Positions 1 to 8,118 of a stretch of 15,335 nucleotides of DNA are shown one piece after another. Every line of letters begins with the position of its first letter. Position 1 is the stretch's first letter. The DNA lies in NCBI GenBank assembly GCA_041485125.1, contig JBGPIT010000081.1, positions 1-15,335 on the forward strand, given 5' to 3'. A model generated the notes under the pieces. It did no database searches, had not been told where the DNA came from, and saw only the letters and a program-made list of their open reading frames with translations. This DNA comes from JBGPIT01 sp041485125 (GTDB lineage Bacteria; Desulfobacterota; Binatia; UTPRO1). The translations under genes were made by a program, and so were the position numbers.

Positions 1-230
1 ACGGGCGTCGCCATCGGCGTGGGTTCGGGGGTCCCGTTGTCGGGCGTGGCGGTCGGCGTGATCGCTGGGCCGGGCGTGCTCGTTTCCGTCGCGGTCTCGA
101 CTGGTGTCGGGGTGTCGGTGGCGGTCGCCGTCGCGGTCGTGGTGCTCGTCGGTGTGGGCGTCGACGACGGCGTGGGCGGCGCCACGGCGGTCGGCGTCGC
201 GGTGCCCGTGGGCGTCGCGGTCGCGCCCGG
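1..230 (-). repeat. Low-complexity Thr/Pro/Ala-coding tract
   Basis: This stretch codes residues 646 onward of the beta-helix protein. It is an imperfect tandem of short units such as ACG-CCG-ACC and GCG-ACG, giving TATPT, PTPTST and TATATDTPTP. Opposite-strand reading gives the Val/Gly-rich shadow frame. Such tracts vary in length between strains through slippage and are often O-glycosylated or act as extended spacers, which is general knowledge rather than something shown here. The repeat continues to the left edge, so its full length is unknown. Confidence 0.8.
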
Positions 231-2165
231 CAGCTGCTTGCTCGACGGCACGCACAGCTCTGTCGGCCGGAAAGTGTCGAAGACGTCGTTGGCGTTGAAC
301 TGATTGTTCACGAACGCCTTGTGGGTCTCGATGAACGCGCTCACGCGCCGGACCCGGTAGCACATCAGGTGCGTCGAGAGGTCGAGGATGCCTTCATTGT
401 TCTTGTTCGCCGGCGCGCAGAGTCGGAACGGCTTCTTCACGTCGAGGGTGATCGGACCGCTCGACGTGAACTCGTCTTGGATCGTGACGTGCTGCGTGAC
501 CGTCTCGCGGCCGCGCACGCGGTAGCACTTGAAGTGCTCGATGCCGGGCGGCATCCCGAGCGGCAGCGGCGGCGCGATCAGGCTCTTCGCCGACGGTACC
601 AGCACCATCTCGGGCTTGAGGATGTCGACGACCTGCGCGCCGAACTGGTTCGTGACCGTCACGCCCAACACCGGTGCGAAGTGCGGCGTGGTCTGATGGA
701 TCTTGTAGCCGGCGAGATGGCGCGGGTCGTTCACGGCGCTCGGGTCTTCGCCGTTCTTGTTGGCGGGGTTGCAGAGTCGCTTCGGCTGGCCGACCTTCAC
801 CGTGCTCGGACCGAACTGATCGACCAGGTTCGGGTTGGGGATCCTGAGCGGCTTGTGGTGCACCTCGTAGCACTGGAAGTGCGGCACGTTCGGCGTCGAC
901 GTCGGCGATGGTGTCACCGGACCCGGTGTCGGCGTCGTTGTTGGCGTCGCCGGCGGCTGCGTGAGCTGGCACGGTGGGCCGGCTGCCGGCGCGGCGAGCG
1001 GAGGATCGGCGTCGACGTTCGGGGTGACGGTATCGCAGCCGGGGTTTCCAGGGCCGGCAGCGCATCCCCACCAATTGTTGTCGGCGGCACCGTCAGTCGC
1101 CGTCGAGGCGGCGCTGCCGTCGGTGATGCCGTTCGGAGCGTTCCCGATGATGTTGTTGCCGTGGATCTGCTGCGACATCGTCCCCGGCATGGCGCCGTCG
1201 TCATCGATGCGGATACCGCCGAAGGTCGTCGGCACGAAGACGGGCGGGTTGAGGCCGTTCTCGACGAAACAGTTCTGGCTGATGTCGGCCTCTATCGAGC
1301 CGCCGCGTAGCTCGAGCCCGGCACGCCGATTGTCTCGGAAGACGTTGTTCTGGACGAGGGTGCCGATGGCGCCGAAGTCCTGCGCCCCGACCTTGGCGAG
1401 GTGAGTGAACGAGTTGCCCAAGATCTGCATGTGGGTATCGCCGACGTCGTCGAAGACGCCGAAGCCGAGATCGTGAAACACGTTCTCCGTGACGCTGTTG
1501 TTGTCGGAGCCGCCGCCCTGGATCCCGACGCCGAACGTGAACTGGTTCTTCGCCAGGTCAGGGTTCAGGAAGAACTCGTTGCCATCGATGATGTTGCCGT
1601 CGGCGTTACCGTATCCGAGCAGGAGACCCCAGCCGCCGCCGGCGTTGCCGTCGTCGAAGACCGCGTTCTTGATGATGTTGTTGCGGATGCGGTGATTGTC
1701 GCTGTCCGCGTCACCGTCGGCGGTGATGACGTTCACGGTAGGATCGGTCTCGTCGATGGTGAAGCCGATGATCGTGATGCCCGACGCCGAGAGCGTGACG
1801 AGTTGGAGCGGGCCGCCCGGGCAGCTGGTCGGCAGGCAGTGGCCGCCGTTCACTTGGATGACGGTCGACGCCGCGCCCATCGTGGAGGCGAGCGTCAGCG
1901 ACTTGTCGATGTCGATGCCGGGTGCGCCTGGAGCCACGCCGCCGTGGCCGGCGGTGACCGTCTCGGCGTACGTGCCGGGGCCGACGAGCACCGTGTCGCC
2001 CGCCGCCGCGGTGTCGATCGCCTGCTGGATCGTCGGCTGCGCGCTGGTGCAGGATCCGTCGATGCCCGTGTTCGGTACGCAGACGACCGCGGCGACGACT
2101 GCACGAGCAGTGGTGAGCAAGAAGAAGGCAGTGAGCGCGAAAGGTCGCAACCTCGAGCTGAACAT
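1..2165 (-). CDS. Secreted parallel beta-helix protein with three F-K-C-Y-R-V type repeats and a Thr/Pro-rich tail (3' end outside window)
   Basis: The frame is open for 721 codons from ATG at 2165 to the left edge with no stop. GGGGAGG lies 6 nt before the ATG, a strong ribosome site. Residues 1-26 are a signal peptide (basic start, then LTAFFLLTTARAVVAA). Residues about 30-400 look like a right-handed beta-helix: a PTIQQAIDTAAAGDTVLVGPG opening, many N-N-I-I-x-N / G-N-x-F turns, and a closing NNWWGCAAGPG motif. A short Thr/Pro linker follows (about 403-428). Three related modules then begin near residues 429 (HFQCYEV), 544 (HFKCYRVR) and 600 (LMCYRVRR), with LCNPANKNGE or LCAPANKNNE repeated inside. 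From 646 the protein is almost only Thr, Pro and Ala. Beta-helix proteins of this type are usually exported adhesins or polysaccharide-active proteins, but no catalytic residues were recognised. The tail may be a wall-spanning spacer or precede an anchor beyond the edge. The function is unknown. Confidence 0.9.
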   Translation of the reverse strand, partial: MFSSRLRPFALTAFFLLTTARAVVAAVVCVPNTGIDGSCTSAQPTIQQAIDTAAAGDTVLVGPGTYAETVTAGHGGVAPGAPGIDIDKSLTLASTMGAASTVIQVNGGHCLPTSCPGGPLQLVTLSASGITIIGFTIDETDPTVNVITADGDADSDNHRIRNNIIKNAVFDDGNAGGGWGLLLGYGNADGNIIDGNEFFLNPDLAKNQFTFGVGIQGGGSDNNSVTENVFHDLGFGVFDDVGDTHMQILGNSFTHLAKVGAQDFGAIGTLVQNNVFRDNRRAGLELRGGSIEADISQNCFVENGLNPPVFVPTTFGGIRIDDDGAMPGTMSQQIHGNNIIGNAPNGITDGSAASTATDGAADNNWWGCAAGPGNPGCDTVTPNVDADPPLAAPAAGPPCQLTQPPATPTTTPTPGPVTPSPTSTPNVPHFQCYEVHHKPLRIPNPNLVDQFGPSTVKVGQPKRLCNPANKNGEDPSAVNDPRHLAGYKIHQTTPHFAPVLGVTVTNQFGAQVVDILKPEMVLVPSAKSLIAPPLPLGMPPGIEHFKCYRVRGRETVTQHVTIQDEFTSSGPITLDVKKPFRLCAPANKNNEGILDLSTHLMCYRVRRVSAFIETHKAFVNNQFNANDVFDTFRPTELCVPSSKQLPGATATPTGTATPTAVAPPTPSSTPTPTSTTTATATATDTPTPVETATETSTPGPAITPTATPDNGTPEPTPMATP

Positions 2166-2384
2166 CGGTCACCTCCCCGGAACAATGCGACGGACCCGTA
2201 CGTCTGGCACGGCTCAATTGCCCTTGCGCGGCGCGTACGTCAAGGGAAATCTTCGCGACGTCCGTGGCGTGGGATGCCCGAGGACGGCAGTGCAACGGGC
2301 CGCGTGGCGGGATGGGTCACGGAGACGGTTGGAGCGAGGTTACGTGCGGGACCTAGGGGCTGACACGCGGCGGCGAGCACGGCG

Positions 2385-2398
2385 GAGGTGATCACCTC
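2385..2398. repeat. 14-bp perfect palindrome just past the glycosyltransferase stop
   Basis: GAGGTGATCACCTC reads the same on both strands. It lies 20 bp past the stop of the leftward glycosyltransferase gene, in the 253-bp gap before the beta-helix gene. There is no T-run, so a classical intrinsic terminator is not supported. It could be an operator for the beta-helix gene, whose start is 220 bp further on. The rest of this gap holds no convincing gene. A TTGACG box on the minus strand (plus 2238-2243) has no good -10 partner. Confidence 0.45.
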
Positions 2399-2418
2399 GC
2401 GGCGCGTCCGCGTAGCGA

Positions 2419-3984
2419 TCAGGGCGGCCGGCGCTCGGCGTCGGCGAAGCGGGCGACGGGGGCGGCGATGTCGTAGGCGACGACGTCTCCGAGGTGGTGC
2501 ACCGGCTCGCCGTCGTGGATGCTCACGTCGAGTAGCGTCTCGACGCGAGCGACCAGCGCTTCGTCGCCTGGACGAGTGATCAGAATCGCGGGGCGCATGG
2601 TCGTGACGATCGTGTGCAGGTCCCTGTCGGTGAGCCAGTTCGAGACGATCCGCCGGCGCGTCGCGAGCTCCGGTGCGTAGAGCGTCAGATACGACGCCTG
2701 CCAGTGCATGTCGGTGAGAAGCACGTTCCGGCCGCGATAGGGCCCGGTGCGGAGCCACTGCGCGATCTCCTCCACCACGACCGGGCGCGTGTAGGTCAGC
2801 CAGGCCGGTGGCCGCTCGGAGAGCGCGAACGGTACGACCGTGGAAAGGCACGCACAGACGACGACCAACGCGAGGCGCCGCGGGTCGTCTCCGAGCCAGC
2901 GCCGCAGCGGCACGACGGCGAGCGGCAGGAGGAGGACGAGACCGGCGAGGAGGTAGCGCTGGTAGAACGTCGACCCGCGCGGCATCGCGACGATCACGAT
3001 GCCTACCCAGAACGCCGCGACGAGAGCGAGCCAGAGCGCGCGCGCGTCCTTCGCCGGTCCGCCGGCGCCACGGATGCTCGCCTGTGCTTGCCACGCGAAG
3101 CCGACCACGCACGCGATCGGCAGGAGCCAGCCGAGCTCGTGGAAGGTGTGCGTCGCGAGGATACCCAGCGCGGGCAGGGGTCCCGACGGCGTCACGCCGG
3201 CGATCTCGCCGCCTTTGCGCGCCGAGGTGAACCCGACGAGCGGATCACCGAGGATGACGGCGTTGGCGATCGTCCACGCGATCGGCACGGTGAGCGTCGC
3301 GGCCGCGAGCATGAGCGTCGGAAGCCGCGCCCGCGTCCGCCGCCACACGTAGAGCACGTAGAGCGGCGCGAGCCACCAGGCTTCGTAGCGCGTCAGCGTC
3401 GCCCATCCGAGTGCGGCACACGCCGCCAGGAACGCGGGCCACCGCAGCGCCGCCGCGGTGGACGCGTTCCGTCGGACCGGCTCGTCGCCGAGCGCCGCGA
3501 TCAGGCAGAGCGTGCCGAGCGCAAGCTCGGCGACGAAGCTCGTCTCGGTGAGCGAGCTCGCCGAGAGCGCGGCGTGGAGCGGCATCACGGCGACGACGCT
3601 CGCGGTCAGGAGCCCAGCCGGCCGACCGAAGAGACGCGTCGCCAGGAGATAGCAGACGGGGACGGTCGCGGTGCCGAGCAGGACGTTCACCAGCCGACTC
3701 GTGATCCACGGGTAGGGCGCGAGCATGCTGGCCAGACCGGCGATGTAGAGGAAGCCCGGCAGCCACACGCCGGCGCCGACCAGGTGGGGCCGCTGCGCCC
3801 ACTCATAGGCCGCGCTTGCCCGCGTCGGCCCGTCGCCGGACGCGTCGATCGTCGTCAGCACCAGGGTGATGCGCAGGGCGAGCGCGACGGCGGTGATGAC
3901 GGTGACGAGCGCGGTCTCGCCACGGCCGCGCGGAGTCGAAGGCGGCCGTGCCCTCTTCCGAGAAGGTGCGTCGACCCGGTCCAC
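2419..3984 (-). CDS. GT39-like (dolichyl-phosphate-mannose / ArnT-like GT-C fold) membrane glycosyltransferase
   Basis: The product is a 521-residue polytopic membrane protein of the GT-C fold, predicted to move a sugar from a polyprenyl-phosphate donor to an acceptor on the outer face of the inner membrane. The first membrane segment is about residues 24-45. It is followed by a periplasmic loop with acidic residues D47 and D51, where this superfamily keeps its catalytic Asp. About ten further hydrophobic segments run to residue 388, and a soluble C-terminal part follows (391-521). SLTETSF (144-150) and LTRYEAWWLAPLY (197-209) are motifs I associate with this group. The GTG start was chosen because AAAGGT lies 6 nt before it. 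An upstream TTG at 4071 would add 29 polar, Arg-rich residues without a clear ribosome site. The sugar and acceptor cannot be told. A role in decorating the neighbouring Thr-rich secreted protein is possible but speculative. Confidence 0.85.
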   Translation of the reverse strand: MDRVDAPSRKRARPPSTPRGRGETALVTVITAVALALRITLVLTTIDASGDGPTRASAAYEWAQRPHLVGAGVWLPGFLYIAGLASMLAPYPWITSRLVNVLLGTATVPVCYLLATRLFGRPAGLLTASVVAVMPLHAALSASSLTETSFVAELALGTLCLIAALGDEPVRRNASTAAALRWPAFLAACAALGWATLTRYEAWWLAPLYVLYVWRRTRARLPTLMLAAATLTVPIAWTIANAVILGDPLVGFTSARKGGEIAGVTPSGPLPALGILATHTFHELGWLLPIACVVGFAWQAQASIRGAGGPAKDARALWLALVAAFWVGIVIVAMPRGSTFYQRYLLAGLVLLLPLAVVPLRRWLGDDPRRLALVVVCACLSTVVPFALSERPPAWLTYTRPVVVEEIAQWLRTGPYRGRNVLLTDMHWQASYLTLYAPELATRRRIVSNWLTDRDLHTIVTTMRPAILITRPGDEALVARVETLLDVSIHDGEPVHHLGDVVAYDIAAPVARFADAERRPP

Positions 3985-4102
3985 GGCGCGACCTTTAGCC
4001 GACCCGGCGCGGCGGTGAAATGAAGTCGATGCGTCGGCGTGATGCCGGTCGCTGCGGCCGGGACACGGCAAAACGCGCGCCGACGCCGCGACGTTGCCGC
4101 CG

Positions 4103-5908
4103 TCAGATCTGGTAGTAGAGCGCCCGCTCGCGCACGGCGGGTTGCCGGCGCTGGCAGGTCGCGCACGGCTCGGTGAGGAGATCGTAGGCGTGGCGGATCG
4201 CGAGCAGGGTGCTCGTCTGCCGCTCGCGCTGCTCGAGGAAGATCTGTGACTCGCCGAGCTTCGCGGTGAGGCCGCTCTTCGTCATGCAGGTGACCATGCC
4301 GTGCCCCACGCCGCAGAGTATGACGTGAAGCCCGCGCGCCGTCAGCCGATCGACGCAGCCTTCGAGGAGCGCCATGCCGACCGCGTCGGGATTGCGCGCG
4401 CGCTTCAGGCGCAGCACGACCACCTCGGTGTCGGGCAGGACACGGTCCTCGATCGTGTCGAAATGGTGCTCGAGGCTGACGCCGGCGCCGAAGTACATCT
4501 CGCCTTCGAGACCGAAGATGAGGATGCGCCCGCACACCTCGTCGTCGGGGAGGCGCTCGTGGATCTGGCCGCTCGGGGTGACCACGAACTCGCTCAGCAA
4601 CATCTGGCCGGTGCGCGGCACCGCCAGCATGAACGACATGAACACGCCGATCAGGACGCAGAATTCGATCGAGATCGCCAACGCCGCGATCGCGGTGACG
4701 GCGACGATCGCGGCGTCGAAGCGCGAGGTGCGCATGTGGTAGCGAATCTCGCGCGGACTCACCATCCGCGCCGCGGTAAGCATCAGGAGCCCGGCGAGCG
4801 CGGAGCGCGGGATCAACCGGGCATAGGGCGCGAACACCAGGACGATGAGCGCCACCGCGACCGCCGAGACGACGCCCGACCACTGCGTGCGAGCACCCGC
4901 CTGTTGGTTGATCGCGGAGCGCGTCAGCGATCCCGACCCGGGCATGCAGTGAAAGAACGCCCCGCCGAAGTTGGCGAAGCCTTCGCTCAGACACTGCTGG
5001 TTCAAGTCGAGCCGCTGGCCGGTCACCGCGGCGATCGCCTTCGCCATCGAGATTGCTTCGAGCAGGCCGAGCAGCGCGATCGCGAGGGCGCTGCTGGCGA
5101 GGTCGCGCATCTCGGCGCCGTCGAGCCGCGGGATGTGGAACGACGGCAGCTTGGCTGGGATGTCGCCCACCACCGCCACGCCACGATGGTCGAGGCCCCA
5201 CGCGGACGTCGCCGCCGCGGCGACGAGCACGGCGATCAGGAACTCCGGCAAGAGCGGCCAGCCGAGCCTGCGTTTCACCCCCCGGAGCGCGAGGACGAGG
5301 GCGATCGATCCGAGCCCGACCAGGAGGGTCGGCGTGTGCACGGCGCCGCCTTGGGTCATCGTCAGCCAGAACCGGTAGAGGAAGTGATCGTGCACGTCGC
5401 CGACGGCGTACAGCCCGAGGAGGTTCTTCGTCTGGTCGAGCACGAGCAGGACGCTGGCGCCCGCCGTGAAGCCGACGATGACCGAGTGCGAGATGTAGCG
5501 GGTCAGGTCGCCGAGGCGCAGAAAGCTGATCCCGAGCTGGATCGAGCCGACCAGGAGCGCGAGCAGCACGGCGGCCTGTACTTTCTCGTCGACCCCGCTG
5601 ATCGCGCCGATCGCGCTCAAGAGCGCGATCGAGATCGCGTTCGTGGGGCCATTGATGAGCTGACGGGACGAGTCGAACACGGCGCCGATCGCCGTCATCA
5701 CGATCGCGGTGTAGAGCCCGTACTCGGCCGGCAGGCCGGCGATCAGCGCATAGGCCATCGCCTGCGGGACCGCGACCGCCGCGACCGACAGTCCCGCCAC
5801 CACGTCGGCGCGCGCGGCCTCGAGATCGTAGCGCCGGAGCGACGCGAGCGCGGGGACGAAGCGGTAGAGCGTCGTCAGTAAGCGGGATTCAGAAGCCGTC
5901 GCGATCAA
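4103..5908 (-). CDS. SulP family anion permease with C-terminal STAS domain
   Basis: This 601-residue inner-membrane transporter belongs to the SulP/SLC26 family, whose members carry sulfate, bicarbonate or dicarboxylates. The membrane core covers about residues 30-430. It includes AMAYALIAGLPAEYGLY (50-66), GPTNAISIALLSA (87-99), the conserved Glu in LLEAISMAKAIA (E284) and the signature GSGSLTRSAINQQAGART (324-341). The STAS domain covers about 458-580 (ILIFGLEGEMYFGA, VVLRLKRARNPDAVG). The usual phospho-accepting Ser/Thr position is not Ser/Thr here (PDAVG), so phospho-switching of the classic kind is unlikely. A short tail holds a CATC pair (582-585). The start is TTG with GGGGAG 6 nt upstream. 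The next Met is inside the first membrane segment. The gene lies 207 bp downstream of the glutaminase gene on the same strand and may be co-transcribed with it. The substrate cannot be assigned from sequence. Confidence 0.93.
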   Translation of the reverse strand: MIATASESRLLTTLYRFVPALASLRRYDLEAARADVVAGLSVAAVAVPQAMAYALIAGLPAEYGLYTAIVMTAIGAVFDSSRQLINGPTNAISIALLSAIGAISGVDEKVQAAVLLALLVGSIQLGISFLRLGDLTRYISHSVIVGFTAGASVLLVLDQTKNLLGLYAVGDVHDHFLYRFWLTMTQGGAVHTPTLLVGLGSIALVLALRGVKRRLGWPLLPEFLIAVLVAAAATSAWGLDHRGVAVVGDIPAKLPSFHIPRLDGAEMRDLASSALAIALLGLLEAISMAKAIAAVTGQRLDLNQQCLSEGFANFGGAFFHCMPGSGSLTRSAINQQAGARTQWSGVVSAVAVALIVLVFAPYARLIPRSALAGLLMLTAARMVSPREIRYHMRTSRFDAAIVAVTAIAALAISIEFCVLIGVFMSFMLAVPRTGQMLLSEFVVTPSGQIHERLPDDEVCGRILIFGLEGEMYFGAGVSLEHHFDTIEDRVLPDTEVVVLRLKRARNPDAVGMALLEGCVDRLTARGLHVILCGVGHGMVTCMTKSGLTAKLGESQIFLEQRERQTSTLLAIRHAYDLLTEPCATCQRRQPAVRERALYYQI

Positions 5909-6000
5909 TCAGTGCTCCCCGGTACGTGCGATGTTCGGCCGCGGCGAATGCGCAACGAGCCGTGCGGCGTCAGGCGGCCGCGGTGGCTGCGCATACTACG

Positions 6001-6082
6001 CGGGTACGAAGTCCGCGGGAATGCCCGATTGGGCAGGTTCTACGCGCCGGTCCGTACCCGGCGGCTCGGCGGCGCGCGCCGA
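6001..6082. repeat. Cluster of inverted repeats between glutaminase and SulP genes
   Basis: Three stems sit in the 207-bp gap. CGGGTACG (6001-6008) pairs with CGTACCCG (6053-6060). Inside it is TGCCC-GATT-GGGCA (6022-6035). Next to it is TCGGCG-GCGCG-CGCCGA (6066-6082), 33 bp past the glutaminase stop. None is followed by a clear U-run on the minus strand, so they are at best weak terminators. They could also fold the SulP leader RNA. Inverted repeats of 5-8 bp are easy to find in DNA this GC-rich. No small gene was found in the gap. Confidence 0.3.
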
Positions 6083-6115
6083 CGAGGGACATGCTCCGCC
6101 TGGAACGAGCACGCC

Positions 6116-7969
6116 TCAGCGGGCGAGCGCGGCGACCTCGCGGGTGAGCCGCGTCGCCGTCTGCGAGGCGTTGCGCAGCAGGTTCTCGAGCACGGCGATC
6201 TTCACCCGCGGATGGCGCTCGCCGAGCGTGCGGAAGTCGTCGACCGAGAGCGCCCAGCACTCGCTCGGCTCGTCGGCGCGCACGTCGGCGGTGCGTAACG
6301 CGTCGCTCAGGACCGCGAGCTCGCCGAAGGTCATCCCGGCCGAGAGCGTCGCGAGACGCTGGCGCTCCCCGCTCGGTAGATCGATCGTGACGCTCACCTT
6401 GCCGCCGGTGAGAAGAAAAAACCGGTCCGCCGCGTCGCCGCTGCGCACGATGAGCTCGCCGGCGTCGAAGCGCCGTCGCTGCAGCAGCCGCTCGAGCTCC
6501 GACACCGCGTCCGCGTCGAGGCCGCGGCAGAGCTGATGCTCCGCCAACGGGATCACCGGCGCCGGGTCGGTGGCGCCGGCGCCGGAGAGCAGTCGCTCCT
6601 CGCACCACTCGAGCGCGAGGTCGACGGCGGGGAAGGTCAGCAGCCAGCGCTGCCGCTCGTCGGTGAGATGCTCGGAGAGGAAACGGACGAGACGCGAGCT
6701 GCTCGGGCCGTCGACGAGGACGAGACGCTTGTCCGCTTGCGCCAGCGCGACGAGCAGGTCGAGGAGGATCTGCGTCGCGGCCTCGTCGATCGCGCTGACG
6801 CGCTTGAGGTCGAGGATCGCGACCTCGAGCTCCGGGCTGCGGTCGACGATCTGCCATACCGCGGGCTCGATGCCGGCGAAGGTGAGATCACCCTGCAGCT
6901 CGTAGATGCGCACCCGCCCGCCGCGCTCTTGGAGGCTTTCCCGCTCGGCGGCGCTGCGCACGCGTTTCGACCGCACCGTCGCGAGGTCGTAGCTGGTGCG
7001 GATCACCGCCCGTGACGCGCGCGCGGCGCGGAGGAAGTGCAGGTTGAGCTCGCGCGAGAGCTCGGTGCAGACCGCGACGCCGCGGACGCTGTTGCCGCGG
7101 GCGTCGAGGGGCGGTGAGAAGACGGCGATCCCGAGCTGGCCCGGCAGCACCGCGAGGATGCCGCCGCCGACGCCGCTCTTCGCCGGCAGGCCGACCCAGT
7201 ACACCCAACCGCCGGCGTAGTCGTACATGCCACAGGTACTCATCACGCTCAGGATGTCCTGCACGCAGTCGGTGCGGACGGCGCGCTCGCCGGTGAGCGG
7301 GTTGACGCCGCCGTTCGCGAGCGTCGCACCCATCACGGCCAGCGCGTGGCAGTCGACCGCGATCGAGCACTGCTGGAAGTAGACGTCGAGCGGATCGTTC
7401 GGGTCCTCGGTGATGATGTCGAAGTTGCGGAGCATGTGGGCGATGGCGCGGTTGCGGTGACCGGTGTCGCGCTCCGACTCGTAGACCGCGCGATCGACCG
7501 TGAGCGCGCGGCCGGCGTAGAGCGAGAACGTGGAGAGGACGCGGTAGAAGCGATCCTCTTTCGAGCGACCCGCGACCAGCGAGGCGGCGGCGATTGCACC
7601 GGCGTTGATCATCGGGTTCAGCGGCCGGCCGGTGCCCGGCTCGAGGCTGATCGAGTTGAACGCGTCGCCGGTCGGCTCGACGCCGATCTTGGCGAGCACC
7701 GCGTCGCGGCCCCGATCCTCGAGCGCGAGGCCGTACACGAAGGGCTTCGAGATCGACTGGATGGTGAAGTCCTGGCGCGTGTCGCCGACCTCGTACGCAC
7801 GGCCGTCGGTCGTCGCGATGCAGATGCCGAACCAATCAGGATCGGCCTTGGCGAGCTCGGGGATGTAGGTCGCCACGTCGCCGTCGCGCAGACCGGCGAA
7901 CTTGCGGTGCAACCGCGCGAGGTAGGCGTCGATCGGTGCTGGGACGGTCGAGGGTCCGCGCTGGGGCAT
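6116..7969 (-). CDS. glsA: Glutaminase fused to STAS and cyclic-nucleotide-binding domains
   Basis: The 617-residue cytosolic enzyme is predicted to hydrolyse L-glutamine to glutamate and ammonia. The glutaminase domain (about 12-315, beta-lactamase fold) has S72-x-x-K75 (QSISKP), N122 (NPMINAGA), E166 and N173 (ESERDTGHRN), Y197, Y249 (CGMYDYAGGW) and V267 (KSGVGGG). Their spacing closely matches the glutamine-contacting residues of human kidney glutaminase. A STAS domain follows (about 352-460, RVRIYELQGDLTFAG, AIDEAATQIL); the phospho-Ser position of anti-sigma antagonists is not Ser. The C-terminal cNMP domain (about 475-605) has an intact phosphate-binding cassette, FGELAVLSDALRTADV, with E550 and R559 separated as in PKA and thus able to bind cAMP. 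GGAG lies 6 nt before the chosen ATG. Longer in-frame starts up to 8209 would add unlike, Arg-rich sequence. The gene is divergent from the cyclase gene, which suggests that cyclic nucleotide regulates the enzyme; this is inference. The gene name rests on the catalytic domain. Confidence 0.94.
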   Translation of the reverse strand: MPQRGPSTVPAPIDAYLARLHRKFAGLRDGDVATYIPELAKADPDWFGICIATTDGRAYEVGDTRQDFTIQSISKPFVYGLALEDRGRDAVLAKIGVEPTGDAFNSISLEPGTGRPLNPMINAGAIAAASLVAGRSKEDRFYRVLSTFSLYAGRALTVDRAVYESERDTGHRNRAIAHMLRNFDIITEDPNDPLDVYFQQCSIAVDCHALAVMGATLANGGVNPLTGERAVRTDCVQDILSVMSTCGMYDYAGGWVYWVGLPAKSGVGGGILAVLPGQLGIAVFSPPLDARGNSVRGVAVCTELSRELNLHFLRAARASRAVIRTSYDLATVRSKRVRSAAERESLQERGGRVRIYELQGDLTFAGIEPAVWQIVDRSPELEVAILDLKRVSAIDEAATQILLDLLVALAQADKRLVLVDGPSSSRLVRFLSEHLTDERQRWLLTFPAVDLALEWCEERLLSGAGATDPAPVIPLAEHQLCRGLDADAVSELERLLQRRRFDAGELIVRSGDAADRFFLLTGGKVSVTIDLPSGERQRLATLSAGMTFGELAVLSDALRTADVRADEPSECWALSVDDFRTLGERHPRVKIAVLENLLRNASQTATRLTREVAALAR

Positions 7970-8078
7970 GCTGGTCTCCGAATCCCTCGCGCCGGTGCAC
8001 GCGAGGCAGCGTCCAGGTGTCGTTGGGCGGAGCGAGCTATCACATCCAGGACCACCCTGCACGGCGCCCAGGTGCCGG

Positions 8079-8103
8079 CGAGCGGCGTCGCGGACGCCGC
8101 TCG
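8079..8103. repeat. Perfect 11+11 bp inverted repeat in the divergent control region; candidate operator
   Basis: CGAGCGGCGTC (8079-8089) is followed by GCG and then the exact reverse complement GACGCCGCTCG (8093-8103). It lies between the divergent glutaminase and cyclase genes, 15 bp upstream of the -35 box of the rightward promoter. Neither strand has a T-run after it, so it is not an intrinsic terminator. A dimeric regulator site is the natural reading, and a hairpin in the glutaminase leader RNA is the alternative. A second, smaller palindrome, CGTGGCCACG (8102-8111), abuts it. The repeat itself is seen directly; its role is inferred. Confidence 0.6.
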
Positions 8104-8118
8104 TGGCCACGGCCAGCC

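Noticed and set aside
321..2391. Rightward frames at 321-1310, 1401-2363 and 1696-2391
   Set aside because: The minus strand encodes a continuous 721-residue beta-helix protein with signal peptide and strong ribosome site over this whole stretch.
2614..5881. Long rightward open frames at 2614-4023 and 4301-5881
   Set aside because: They lie opposite the glycosyltransferase and SulP genes and encode charged, motif-free sequence.
8037..8048. TGTGA half-site on the minus strand in the divergent region, as a possible CRP/cAMP receptor site
   Set aside because: The second half TCACA is absent at the right spacing, so it is only a five-base match.
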